A DNA stretch of 64,000 nt from Prostheceraeus crozeri (taxonomy: Eukaryota; Platyhelminthes; Polycladida; Euryleptidae): contig CAJQUW010008032.1 in NCBI GenBank assembly GCA_907163375.1, positions 27,501 through 91,500 of the forward strand, written 5' to 3'. The translations under genes and the position numbers were made by a program. Below, piece by piece: positions 11,511 through 21,799 of the stretch; the stretch's first letter is position 1, and each line of letters starts with the position of its first letter. Below the pieces are notes generated by a model. The model had not been told where the DNA came from, ran no database searches, and saw only the letters and a list, made by a program, of their open reading frames with translations.

Positions 11511-12683
11511 ATGCCGAAATACAATAATATGAAGACCAGTTTCAAACTGTGTCAATGCCGGAAGGTATTCCGAGCTGACGCCTTCAAAAAGCACGCTTGT
11601 ACTAACAAGAAACAGATAGGGGTCGCTCGCTACTATTGCGGAGTCCACAAAGTCAGTCGCTTAAGTGAGCGGCTGGAGGATTGGCACTCACAACACAGCG
11701 AGTGTCAAACAGGCGAAGTAGGCGAAGAAGAACGGAGTTCACTCTTCGCCACTGAGCTCCGTTCTTTGGAGCTACAATCTACCAACCAGCAAGAACGGAG
11801 TTCACTCTTCACCACTGAGGCCACTGAGCTACAATCCGCCATTGAAGCGATTGCCGCTGTATCCTCGCTTAGTAGCGAGAGTTCGCTGACCAGCAGCGAT
11901 AGTGAGGAGGAGGAGGGAGAGCTACAGTCGCAACTTATCAAGGACGTCGACCTCGATCGCGAGACCCCTACAGCCGTAACTGTGAGTGGAATTGCAACAC
12001 AATGTCGCAATTTTGTCAAGCGCCCGCCGGTGATCGCCGAACGGGATAGATTAAAGAAAGAGGCGGAGAAGTTGAAGGAGGAGGCCTTCTCATACAAGGC
12101 AAAGTATGAGGACCTAAAGAACGTGGCCGGAGAGATGAAGAAGGTGAAGGAGAGATTAAGCGAGCGGGATGGCGAGTTTGAGCAGGAGAGGCTCAAGACT
12201 CTCGAGGGGAAAGCCAGAGAAGAGGCTTTGCTAGCAGAGAGGGAAAGTAGGGAGAAGGAGATACGAAGGTTGAAGGAGGAAGTGGAGAGACTCCGTGTGC
12301 AGATGGCTAAGGTTGTCGAGACGAACCACGAGCTGCACCGTTCGGCGCAGCTGGTGGATCGCGATCGAAGGGTGCGTTCCAGTCGTCTGCACATCCCTAT
12401 TAGAAAGGGGAGAGTAGCAGAAACTCCTCTCTTGTACGAGCGTGGAAGAGGGGAGAAATGCTACTCTCGGGTGAAGAAAGGGGTGGAGTGTCTACACTTC
12501 ACCTTCGATCATCGTGATCCGATCTCGAATTTCCTTTACGAGGAAGCGTCCGAGAAGATCTGTAAGTAAAAATGACTAAATTAAAATGTAAGATGATAAC
12601 TCACTACTTCTTTCTTTACAGACATCCAAGAGAAGCGACCACCCGCCCCGTTGCCGGAGCCGCAGTCGAAACAGCAAGCCTGA
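11511..12683 (+). CDS. Zinc-binding/coiled-coil protein of Polinton B, left arm
   Basis: The ATG at 11511 follows a good acceptor. The N-terminus has Cys/His clusters (CQCRKVFRADAFKKHAC, then YYCGVHK and WHSQHSEC), suggesting one or two atypical zinc fingers. The middle is acidic (S/E-rich, about residues 60-150). Residues about 170-285 are E/K/R-rich with heptad spacing, a long coiled coil. A 60-base GT-AG intron (12562-12621) near the end would give 370 residues ending PEPQSKQQA. Zinc finger plus acidic plus coiled coil suggests a DNA-binding or regulatory protein, but I recognise no family. Polinton C lacks it in the visible part. Confidence 0.65.
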
Positions 12684-13282
12684 GTCCCTACCACACACCC
12701 CGAGAACGAACCATCGGCTCTCTTAAGGGCCACCATGGGGCAAGACATGATAGAACCTCCTCGCGGTTTGCCCTGGGCAGTCTTCGGACTGGCGAATACT
12801 ATCATTAAGTTGAATCTGCTATCAGTCAACTTGAACGTTGCAAATGAAGTTCGGTGTAATACTTCCTTTCGACGGGCGTTCCTGTAAAGGGCGGCGGTGA
12901 AACCCGTAGCTATGTATACCGCAAGGGACATTCGGCAATGGTCAATCTTGTTAAACCTCTCTGCGTCATGTTTGCAAGTGATTGCCTCTGTCTCAACGTA
13001 GTATGCATTCGCGCCAGGGCGACATTTAGCCAACTGTCGAAGGTTGCCTAAAACTTTCCATTGCATACGTTATGAGAACCATGAGTTCTACCTGTCTCTA
13101 TCAATGAGATGAATTGATGAATGGAATGAAATGGGAGGACACTCACGCGCCACACGCAACATAACACACTTCTCTCTTCCGTAGTCTAACAAGCTCTTTA
13201 CACATGGATCGCAGTCGATTGCTATCCCTGTATCAGAAGTGTAAGCTATCTTAATTTTATCTAACACTATTTCATCTACCAT
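12581..13282 (-). CDS. Spliced gene of unknown function, left arm
   Basis: Two exons on the minus strand: ATG at 13282, intron 13048-13146 (GTGAGT...TTTTAG, 99 bp), stop at 12581, 200 residues. The first exon includes DTGIAIDCDPCVKSLL and the second CKHDAERFNKIDHCR, giving several paired Cys/His. The frame is kept exactly across the intron, which supports it as a real gene. The 3' end overlaps the second exon of the gene on the other strand, so the true C-terminus is uncertain. No family recognised. Confidence 0.5.
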
Positions 13283-13319
13283 GATCACCCATATGAAATG
13301 TTATAAGATTTGCAAGTTA

Positions 13320-13860
13320 GACTAAGCGTTCTACTATTTGTAAATGAAAGATATAGTTTCACCAGTTTACAAGTTAAAAATAAAGTTTCAATAGTGTGTA
13401 CGTTAGAAATAAAGTTTTAGCTGTTTGTATATCAAAAACAAAGTTTCAAGAGTTTACAAGTTAAAAAATAAAGTTTCAATGGTGTATACGTTAGAAATAA
13501 AGTTTTAGCTGTTTGTATATCAAAATAAAGTTTCAAGAGTTTACAAGTTAAAAATAAAGTTTCAATGGTGTATACGTTAGAAATAAAGTTTTAGCTGTTT
13601 GTATATCAAAATAAAGTTTCAAGAGTTTACAAGTTAGAAATAACGTTTCAATAGTGTATGCGTTAGAAATAAAGTTTTAGCTGTTTGTATATCAAAATAA
13701 AGTTTCAAGAGTTTACAAGTTAGAAATAAAGATTCAATAGTGTGTATGTTAGAAATAAAAGTATAACTGTTTGTAAAAATAAGATCGCAAGATTTACTAG
13801 TTTACAAGTTAGACTAAGTGTAAATTAAAATAAAATTATAACTGTTCACGAGTTAAAGCG
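13320..13860 (+). repeat. Short AT-rich tandem array, left arm
   Basis: About 18 units of roughly 29 bp built on AATAAAGTTTCAA plus a variable half such as TTTACAAGTTA or TGTATACGTTAG. Nearly every unit holds AATAAA on the plus strand. Same family as the long central array. Confidence 0.85.
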
Positions 13861-14199
13861 TTGATGCAACGATGAACAATTAATAAGCTGAAAAGTTTTA
13901 GATTCACTTTAACATTACCATATGTTTACAGATAGAAATGTATCACAGCAAAGCTACTTCATGAGTTAGTTTGCCAGGAGTGTATCATCTCAAACTTTTA
14001 CTCCGTCGTTGAAATTTCATGACGACTTTTTGCTAGACGAAAGTTAACACCAGAGGAGCGTAGGGGTGGGTGGCATAAAATGCGCCTACAGCACTGAGAG
14101 AGTTGGAGTGCATGAGCTATGTACATTCTTTTGACGACGAGAGGAGCGATTTAGCCGATGGCGCAGGTAGTTTCCCAGAGCATGGAGGACATTGTTTAG

Positions 14200-14550
14200 G
14201 TGACTCTAAGGACGTATGTCGAGCTGCCTTCAGTGATAGGCTTCCAACTCATGATGAATGATGATATGCTTACGACCTACATTCAACCATTGGTGTATGC
14301 CCACACCCTCCCCCACAACGAGCTTGTCTGCCACATTGTATTCATGAGTGTGGCTCAAAGTAGGAAATTGATTGATGAGACTTTGCTGAAATATCCAAGG
14401 CGCGTATTCAAGCATGGTCGCCTACTGTTGGAGTATTATTATCAATGGCGCGACGACACACATTTGCCCACCCGTGTTTTACCACACCTATCAACGGAAG
14501 AATACAATAGAGCTTTAGTCGAGACGGTGAAAGGAGACGATGAGCGCTAG
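14200..14550 (+). CDS. 116-residue frame of unknown function, left arm
   Basis: An open frame with no clear ATG. A CATAAAA box near 14073 and the sequence just upstream suggest that transcription starts around 14100. The product includes QSRKLIDETLLKYPRRVFKHGR and is moderately hydrophobic, without zinc or membrane motifs. The sequence 3' of it (CGGGTGAATGAAG) is where homology with the right end of Polinton C resumes, so this gene and everything outward to the satellite are absent from C. No family recognised. Confidence 0.4.
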   Translation: MTLRTYVELPSVIGFQLMMNDDMLTTYIQPLVYAHTLPHNELVCHIVFMSVAQSRKLIDETLLKYPRRVFKHGRLLLEYYYQWRDDTHLPTRVLPHLSTEEYNRALVETVKGDDER

Positions 14551-14639
14551 CGGGTGAATGAAGCATCGGTGAGAGTGGGAATCAACTTGATGCTATTCTC
14601 CAATGAGGATTGTTGTCTAATGAGAATCAAGCATTCCTT

Positions 14640-14647
14640 TATAAATA
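14640..14647 (+). promoter_or_regulatory. TATA box of the 235-residue gene, left arm
   Basis: TATAAATA lies about 108 bases before the Met-only first exon, with a CACAGTGAGAATCATT start-like region 25-40 bases downstream. The same box occurs in the right arm (26590-26597) and in Polinton C (63221-63230). Confidence 0.6.
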
Positions 14648-14747
14648 GAGAGCCTTCCACAGTGAGAATCATTCCATCGTTGAATCGTACAAGTGGCGGA
14701 CGCACATTCTCTCTCTCTCTACATCCCTGTTATATTATCCAACTAAA

Positions 14748-15522
14748 ATGGTAAGTCGCTACTTTCCTCCCTCTCCTCCCTTGAACGTAAACTTAATACA
14801 ATCTTTTTTATTTTCAGGCATCTTCTACATCTGCTGCACTAGTAGGACAAAATGGTGGCCAGACGTTACAAGGTTCGCTACAATCAGATCATCTACAGCT
14901 GAGACCAGTGGAAGAAACAACAAAGGTACATAATCCTACACCGCTACAGCGTAAATTTAAACAAGTCTTGCGTCATGAGGATCACAGCGTAGTACTGCGA
15001 ACGGGAATGCTCCCTTCCACTGATGTGAAGATATTGAGCAATCAGTATGGGGATTACATACTCATCCCCGTGAGTCCGTACATTCGCCACCAACTTGACA
15101 TTATTGAAGAGTACATAACATTAAATATGGACATTCCTACTCCTCTTGCTCAAGAGTGGAAGGCGAGAGATGAAAAGGATACTCCCTATAGAAGGATTTG
15201 GGATGGCAATCAAATTTGCCTACCATTATCACATTGGTGTAGTTATTATAAAAAGGATGGAGATCAATCAATACCCATCAGATGTGATGAACTCGGAGAA
15301 GGTACTTGGGATATCATTTTCAAAGTGAATGGACTATATTATGGTCAGCACAAGGATAACAAAATAGCCTCTCTCTCGATATACACTGAATCCATCCTAT
15401 ATATTCCAAAACCACCCAGCGTAGATGACATTATTGACGAAATCCTTAACGGGGATGGTACGAAGCGCAAGTCGGGCAAGAATGCTACTTCCAAACGCAA
15501 GTCAAGGAAAGAGAATTGCTAA
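14748..15522 (+). CDS. Conserved terminal gene with Met-only first exon, left arm
   Basis: The first exon codes only Met (14748-14750). A 67-bp intron (14751-14817, GTAAGT...TTTTCAG) precedes the main exon, giving 235 residues starting M-ASSTSAALVGQ. The middle region (PSTDVKILSNQYGDYILIPVSPY, IWDGNQICLPLSHW, GEGTWDIIFKVNGLYYG) looks like an all-beta globular domain. The tail is basic (KRKSGKNATSKRKSRK), probably nuclear or nucleic-acid binding. Three copies in this window keep the same architecture. Family unknown; a terminal regulatory or end-binding protein is a guess. Confidence 0.7.
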
Positions 15523-15556
15523 TCCTTTCCTAACTCTACCCTATGACAATTCGCTT

Positions 15557-15682
15557 ATGTGCTTTGAGTGTCGTGGACGTGGTCTTATTAGATACATTTT
15601 ACTTCTTCGTTACCATCATATCATTTGTGTATTTTGTCGTGAAAAGCATCGATGTAATTCCTCATTTTGTGATATGTTATAG
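15557..15682 (+). CDS. 41-residue zinc-knuckle protein, left arm
   Basis: ATG at 15557. The Cys/His spacing is CFEC, then HHIICVFC, then HRCNSSFC, enough for one or two zinc sites. It sits 35 bases after the 235-residue gene and 50 before the exonuclease-like gene. It is kept in all three copies of the block, which argues for a real small gene. Confidence 0.5.
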   Translation: MCFECRGRGLIRYILLLRYHHIICVFCREKHRCNSSFCDML

Positions 15683-15733
15683 AACGTTTCCTTAGATGTG
15701 CAATTTACGTTTTAGGCTTCTATCATCATTTTT

Positions 15734-16264
15734 ATGGATTGTGAAGGTGAACCTGTGCAGGAGCTCAGTGCTATTGCTATGAACAATTGGACATATCAGA
15801 TTGTTAGTGTCTATCATCAACATGCCAACTGTGATCCCAATGTTGATCAATGGGCGAGAAAACACATTCATGGACTTAATCTGAAATATTTGCAAGACTA
15901 TGGCTTTTCTTGTGAGACTGCTCTTCTTATTGACTTTAAACGATGGTTAGCTGCTTTCAATGTTATACGCATTTTTTGTAATAATCCTGGTAAGGAGAGG
16001 AAAGTATTTCCCAATCTAGTCATTAATGATATTTTGCTCCCACCTTGGGATAGTAGAGTGAATCAACACTATCATGAAGTCACGAAACGTTTTAAGGATT
16101 TGTGTGTTCCTATTTTGTCAGTTCGTTGTAGTAGCTACGTTCATAACCAATGCTTCTTTCCTCCTTACCTCAACACTGCCAAAGTCCTATATGGTTATAA
16201 TTGCTCGCTATATGACAGTTACCAGCTGTATCTATTTTATCTGTTTCAAACCATTGATTTGTAA
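15734..16264 (+). CDS. DEDDh-type 3'-5' exonuclease candidate, left arm
   Basis: A 176-residue protein. It opens with a hydrophobic strand running into MDCEG, which fits the exonuclease I motif (D-x-E) of the DEDD/RNase-T superfamily. A middle part, HGLNLKYLQDYG...LLIDFKRWL, resembles the helix between motifs I and II. The C-terminal CSLYDSYQLYLFY region corresponds to motif III. Length matches a bare exonuclease domain. A role in processing replication or recombination ends of a linear element is plausible but inferred. The copy in Polinton C shows the motif III pattern most clearly. Confidence 0.5.
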   Translation: MDCEGEPVQELSAIAMNNWTYQIVSVYHQHANCDPNVDQWARKHIHGLNLKYLQDYGFSCETALLIDFKRWLAAFNVIRIFCNNPGKERKVFPNLVINDILLPPWDSRVNQHYHEVTKRFKDLCVPILSVRCSSYVHNQCFFPPYLNTAKVLYGYNCSLYDSYQLYLFYLFQTIDL

Positions 16265-18090
16265 TGCATGCTTGTTACAGTTATTCAATAAATGTTATTA
16301 TGCGAAGAGTTGTTGTTATCATGCAACGGATGGGTTAGATGAAGGGTGATCATATCTTTTTCAAATGACTGTGAAACATTGATTTCCATGATGAAGATTT
16401 AAACAGTTAGATTTGATGACGAATAAGATTTACTAGTTTGCAAGTTAGACTAAGCGTTCTATTATTTGTAAATAAAAGATATAGTTTCAACAGTTTACAG
16501 ATTAAAAATAAAGTTTCAATAGTGTATGTGTTAGAAATAAAGTTTAAGCTGTTTCTATGTTAGAAATAAAATAAAGTTTCAAGAGTTTACAAGTTAAAAT
16601 TAAAGTTTCAACAGTGTGTACGTTAGAAATAAAGTTAAATCTGTTTGTAAAAATAAGATTGCGGGATTAAATAGTTTGTAAGTTAGACTAAGCGTTCCAC
16701 TATTTGTAAATGAAAGATATAGTTTCAACAGTTTACAGATTACAAAATAAAGTTTCAATAGTGTATATGTTAAAAATAAAGTTTAAGCTTTTTGTGTGTT
16801 AGAAATAAAATAAAGTTTCAACCGTTAACAAGTTAAAAATAAAGTTTCAGATTAAAATAAAGTTTCAATAGTGTGTATGATGGAAATAAAGTTTAAGCGC
16901 CTTGTGCGTTAGAAATAAAGTTTCAGCCGTTTACAAGTTAAAAATAAAGTTTCAACAGTGTGTACGTTAAGAATAAAGTTCTATCTGTTTATATGTTAGA
17001 AATAAAAATAAAGGTTCACCAGTTTACAAGTTAAGAATAAAGTTTTATCTGCTTGCATGTCAGAAATGAAATAAAGTTTCACCAGTTTAAAAGTTAAAAA
17101 TAAAGTTTCAATAGTGTGTATGTTAGAAATAAAGTTTCAATAGTGTGTATGTTAAGAATAAAGTTCTATCTGTTTGTATGTTAGAAATAAAACAAAGTTT
17201 CAACCGTTAACAAGTTAAAAATAAAGTTTCAGATTAAAATAAAGTTTCAATAGTGTGTATGATGGAAATAAAGTTTGAGCGCTTTGTGCGTTAGAAATAA
17301 AGTTTCAGCCGTTTACAAGTTAAAAATAAAGTTTCAACAGTGTGTACGTTAAGAATAAAGCTCTATCTGTTTATATGTTAGAAATAAAAATAAAGGTTCA
17401 CCAGTTTACAAGTTAAGAATAAAGTTTTATCTGCTTGCATGTCAGAAATGAAATAAAGTTTCACCAGTTTAAAAGTTAAAAATAAAGTTTCAATAGTGTG
17501 TATGTTAGAAATAAAGTTTCAATAGTGTGTATGTTAAGAATAAAGTTTTATCTGTTTGTATGTTAGAATTAAGACAAATTTTCAGCCGTTTACAAGTTAA
17601 AAATGAAGTTTCAATAGTTAACACGTTAAAAATAAAGTTTCAATAGTGTGTATGTTAAGAATAAAGTTCTATCTGTTTAGATGTTAGAAATAAAAATGAC
17701 GGTTCACCAGTTTACAAGTTAAGAATAAAGTTTTATCTGCTTGCATGTCAGAAATGAAATAAAGTTTCACCAGTTTAAAAGTTAAGAATAAAGTTTCACC
17801 AGTTTAAAAGTTAAGAATAAAGTTTCAATAGTGTGTATGTTAAGAATAAAGTTCTATCTGTTTATATGTTAGAAATAAAATGAAGTTTCGCCAGTTTACA
17901 AGTTAAGAATAAATTTTATCTGCTTGTATGCTAGAAATGAAATAAAGTTTCACCAGTTTACAAGTTAAAAAATAAAGTTTCAATAGTGTGTATGTTAGAA
18001 ATAAAGTTTCAATAGTGTGTATGTTAAGAATAAAGTTTTATCTGTTTGTATGTTAGAAATAAAACAAAGTTTCAACCGTTAACAAGTTAA

Positions 18091-20411
18091 CCCTTTGAGC
18101 CCAACGACGTACCTGTACGTCTCCTCACCATTCCTACGACGTACCTGTACGTCAGGTTTTTTATCGTGTCATTTTGATTCAGCAGCTTGTCAGGAACTAA
18201 CCGCATACTCAGCAACTGAAGTCAGGAATATGATAAGGTCATTGTGACAGCCAATCAGAGGTCAGATGCGCCTCCAGCCAATAGATAATGCGCAGTACAA
18301 CTTAAGATAAATTCACGTGAGTGAAATTAGTTCTGCGCCTAATGTCTGAGGTGATAAGTCGTCGCACGCGAATTCCGGTTCGTCGTTATGGATTTGACGT
18401 AGATTTGGACGTTGACTCTGATCGATCTGAAGATGAGGATGAACAGGAATATGTTTCTGCTAGTTCTTCGAGTGACAGTGAGTCTGGTGACATCGTCGAA
18501 GAGGAAGAAGAACTTGATTCCTCAGAAAGCAACTGGCATTTCGTGACGTCTGATAGTGACACTTGTCCTGTTCTTCAATTTGAAGGGGAGACTGGCTGGA
18601 AGGTAAATTCCCCTAGGAATACTTTGGAAGATTATTGTGACATTTTCTTACCCATTGAATTATTCGAAAAGTTAGCCAAATGGACTAATAGCAGAGCAAG
18701 AATTTACATCGCCGAAAAAATTCTCACGACTGAAGACGAGTTTATTTGGAAAGATACTAATCCTCATGAAATGAGGAAGTTTTTCGCGTTGTCACTACTG
18801 ATGGGAGTAATCAAGAAACCGTATATAAGACATTACTGGGCTACTGAGCCACTTATGTCGACGCCATATTTCTCCATGTGCATGACACGTGATCGGTATT
18901 CGCAAATCCTTCGTTTTCTGAGGTTCAGTGACCCTTACAACACTCAAAGTGGAAATCAGTCTTCACGCTTGAACGATTTGGATAGAGAAGTTGCCGAACT
19001 ATGTTCTCAGTATCTTCCGGCTGCTGAATTGTCTTTGGATGAATCTTTGCTTTTATACAAAGGCCGGCTTCGGTTCAAACAGTTCATTCGCATCAAGCGA
19101 GCTCGTTTCGGGATCAAGATTTTTATCCTTTCTGACATTGATGGATATTTGATGGCGCATGTGATTTACTATGGTGCACAAACTGACTTCACTTGCGATG
19201 AGAATGACATCGATCTTCTCAAACCGAGTGAACGCATTGTCGCTGTGTTATTATCGAGAGCTGGATTGCTTGACAAAGGATATGTTGTTACCTTGGATAA
19301 TTGGTATTGCAGCGTTCGGTTGGCCGAATATCTTACGACGAGAAAGACCGGCTTGCGTGGTACCATCCGAGCAAATAGAGGCGTTCCAGCGGAATTGAAG
19401 GGTAAGAACATGAATCCCATCTCAAGTGCATTCATTCGACGTGATAACATGTTGATCGTTCGCTTCTGTGACAAAAGAGATGTCTATCTCATTTCGACAG
19501 TTGACAAAGCTGGAACGCTTGAGAAAGAGAGATTTCTGCCCGGTGGCAATGTATCCAATTATGAAAAGCCAACAGCCATTGATACGTACAATAATACAAT
19601 GTCCGTGTTGACAAATGTGATCAAATCATTGCGGGCGTGACTTGTGTTCGCCGAACGCATGCCTGGTTCAAAAAACTTGGTTTGCATATGTTGCAGCGAC
19701 TATTATTGAACGCGCATGTTTTGTACTGCCGAGAACAAGAAAAAATCAAATTCTTGGACTTTACACGAAGAGCTATTTTGCATTTTACAACTGTTACCTC
19801 TGAGCCTCACAGAAAACGATTCAGGTCAGGTCAAATGAACACCGATGATCGCAAGGAAAATCTTCATTGTCCTTCAAAGTTCCCTCCTACCGAAAAGAAA
19901 GAAAAACCCCAGAGAAGATGCAGAAGTTGTGTAGCTTCCAATCAAAGAAAGGACACCAGATACTTTTGTGACACGTGTACAGACAAGCCACCACTCTGTC
20001 TGAACTGTTTTCCAACTTGGCATCAATCTTTATAATTATGACATGCCTGAAACCCATATGGGATTGTGTTTTATATACTGTGTTTTACTAAGAGGGAGAA
20101 TTCTAAAGGACAAATTAAAACTGTGTTTTAATTTTTTATATACTGTGTTTTACTAAGAGGGAGAATTCTAAAGGACAAATTAAAACTACAAATTAAGAAC
20201 AAATTAAGCTTAATTTATTGTGTACTAGTATTTTATACATCGTATATCACTGCACAATTAACTTTAGATAATACTCAAACGTTTAAATGAACTGTTGTGA
20301 CTGATATTTTCACGTGAGAACTACAGAACTAATTAAAATGAAAAAAAAATTTCGAAAAATTGGTTCAGGAACTGGAGGGGGGTATGTAAAATCGGTACCG
20401 GGCTCAAAGGG
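18091..20411 (+). mobile_element. piggyBac-2 DNA transposon
   Basis: A 2321-bp element flanked by TTAA (18087-18090 and 20412-20415) with ends CCCTTTGAGCCC and GGGCTCAAAGGG. It carries one transposase gene. It sits in the AT-rich array of the left arm of Polinton B; the mirror position in the right arm (23147-23150) is an empty TTAA site. It therefore arrived after the palindrome formed. ACGACGTACCTGTACGTC, twice near the left end, is a subterminal repeat. Confidence 0.95.
18342..20035 (+). pseudogene. piggyBac-2 transposase, one frameshift
   Basis: From ATG 18342 the N-terminus is acidic (about residues 15-70). A piggyBac DDE core follows, with first Asp in LSLDESLLLYKGR and second in VTLDNWYCS. 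The third (family GGVD..DQ) lies at about 19603, where a single-base shift breaks the frame: upstream it reads YNNTMS, and the second frame resumes with VDKCDQ and continues to HAWFKKLGLHMLQRLL. The C-terminal Cys-rich domain is intact (CRSCVAS, CDTCTDK, CLNC). Otherwise open over about 560 residues, so a young, barely inactivated copy. Confidence 0.92.
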
Positions 20412-21771
20412 TTAAAAATAAAGTTTCAGACTAAAATAAAGTTTCAATAGTGTGTATGATGGAAATAATGTTTAAGCGCTTTGTGCGTTAGAAATAAAGT
20501 TTCAGCCGTTTACAAGTTAAAAATAAAGTTTCAATAGTGTGTATGTTAAGAATAAAGTTCTATCTGTTTATATGTTAGAAATAAAATGAAGGTTCACCAG
20601 TTTACAAGTTAAGAATAAATTTTATCTGCTTGTATGTTAGAAATAAAATAAAGTTTCACCGATTTACAAGTTAAAAAATAAAGTTTCAATAGTTAACACA
20701 TTAAAAATAAAGTTTCAATAGTGTGTATGTTAAGAATAAAGTTCTATCTGTCTGTATGTTAGAAATAAAATGAAGGTTCATCAGTTTCCAAGTTCAAAAT
20801 AAAGTTTTATCTGTTTGTATGTTAGAAATAAAACATAGTTTCAACCGTTAACAAGTTAAAAATAAAGTTTCAATAGTTTGCGAGTTAAAACTAATGTTTC
20901 AATAGTGCGTATGTTAAGAATAAAGTTTTATCTGTTTGTATGTTAGAAATAAAATGAAGCTTCGCCAGTTTACAAGTTAAGAATAAAGTTTTATCAGCTT
21001 GTATGTTAGAAATAAAATGAAGTTTCACCAGTTTACAAATTAAAAATAAAGTTTCAATAGTGTGTACGTTAGAAATAAAGTTTCAACCGTTTACAAGTTA
21101 AAATAAAGTTTCAACAGTGTCTACGTTAGAAATAAAGTTTCAACAGTTTACAAGTTGAAAAATAAAGTTTCAACAGTGTGTACGTTAGAAATAAATGAAA
21201 GTAAGAACTTCATCGTATGAGTATTCAAAGCATGTTTTGTAAATCAAATGTGTATAGTCCTGACATGATAGAATCGCGTTAGAAATAAAGTTTCAGCCGT
21301 TTACAAGTTAAAGATAAAGTTTCAACAGTGTGTACGTTAGAAATAAAGTTTTAGCTGTTTATATGTTAGAAACAAAAAAAGTTTCAACAGTTTACAAGTT
21401 GAAAAATAAAGTTTCAACAGTGTGTACGTTAGAAATAAATGAAAGTAAGAACTTCATCGTATGAGTATTCAAAGCATGTTTTGTAAATCAAATGTGTGTA
21501 GTCCTGACATGATAGAATCGCGTTAGAAATAAAGTTTCAGCCGTTTACAAGTTAAAGATAAAGTTTCAACAGTGTGTACGTTAGAAATAAAGTTTTAGCT
21601 GTTTATATGTTAGAAACAAAATAAAGTTTCAACAGTTTACAAGTTGAAAAATAAAGTTTCAACAGTGTGTACGTTAGAAATAAATGAAAGTAAGAACTTC
21701 ATCGTATGAAAATTCAAAGCATGTTTTGTAAATCAAATGTGTGTAGTCCTGACATGATAGAATCAAATGAA

Positions 21772-21793
21772 CTTGACAAACGCGTTTGTCAAG
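21772..21793. repeat. Centre of the palindrome, perfect 22-bp hairpin core
   Basis: The core is perfectly symmetric around ACAAACG|CGTTTGT. Just outside it the arms differ by a few bases (AATGAA on the left against AG on the right, read outward), after which symmetry resumes for over 10 kb. There is no unique spacer of the kind that usually separates inverted duplications. Confidence 0.9.
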
Positions 21794-21799
21794 CTTGAT

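Larger units (their letters stand above)
16425..21770 (+). repeat. Long AT-rich tandem array with AATAAA, left arm
   Basis: Dozens of about 29-bp units (AATAAAGTTTCAA plus TAGTGTGTATGTTAG, TTTACAAGTTA or CTGTTTGTATGTTAG halves) arranged in higher-order groups. Towards the centre a unit of about 240 bp, including GTAAGAACTTCATCGTATGA, repeats three times (near 21195, 21435 and 21680). AATAAA is on the sense strand of the inward-running genes. piggyBac-2 (18091-20411) interrupts it. Confidence 0.9.
8517..21782 (+). repeat. Left arm of the giant palindrome
   Basis: A 13.27-kb arm that is 2.3 kb longer than the right arm because piggyBac-2 lies in it. Once that is removed the arms differ in length by only about 24 bases net. 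Differences seen by eye are single bases, satellite lengths and a few bases next to the centre. Confidence 0.9.

Noticed and set aside
11705-12394. 229-residue frame antisense to the zinc/coiled-coil gene (and mirror 28843-29532)
   Set aside because: Ser/Leu-rich shadow of an E/K-rich coiled coil on the opposite strand; no start context or splice support.
16425-18090. Regular repeats of about 29 bp resembling a CRISPR array
   Set aside because: Units are contiguous and similar along their whole length, with no unique spacers, no cas genes and a eukaryotic setting. They are a satellite.
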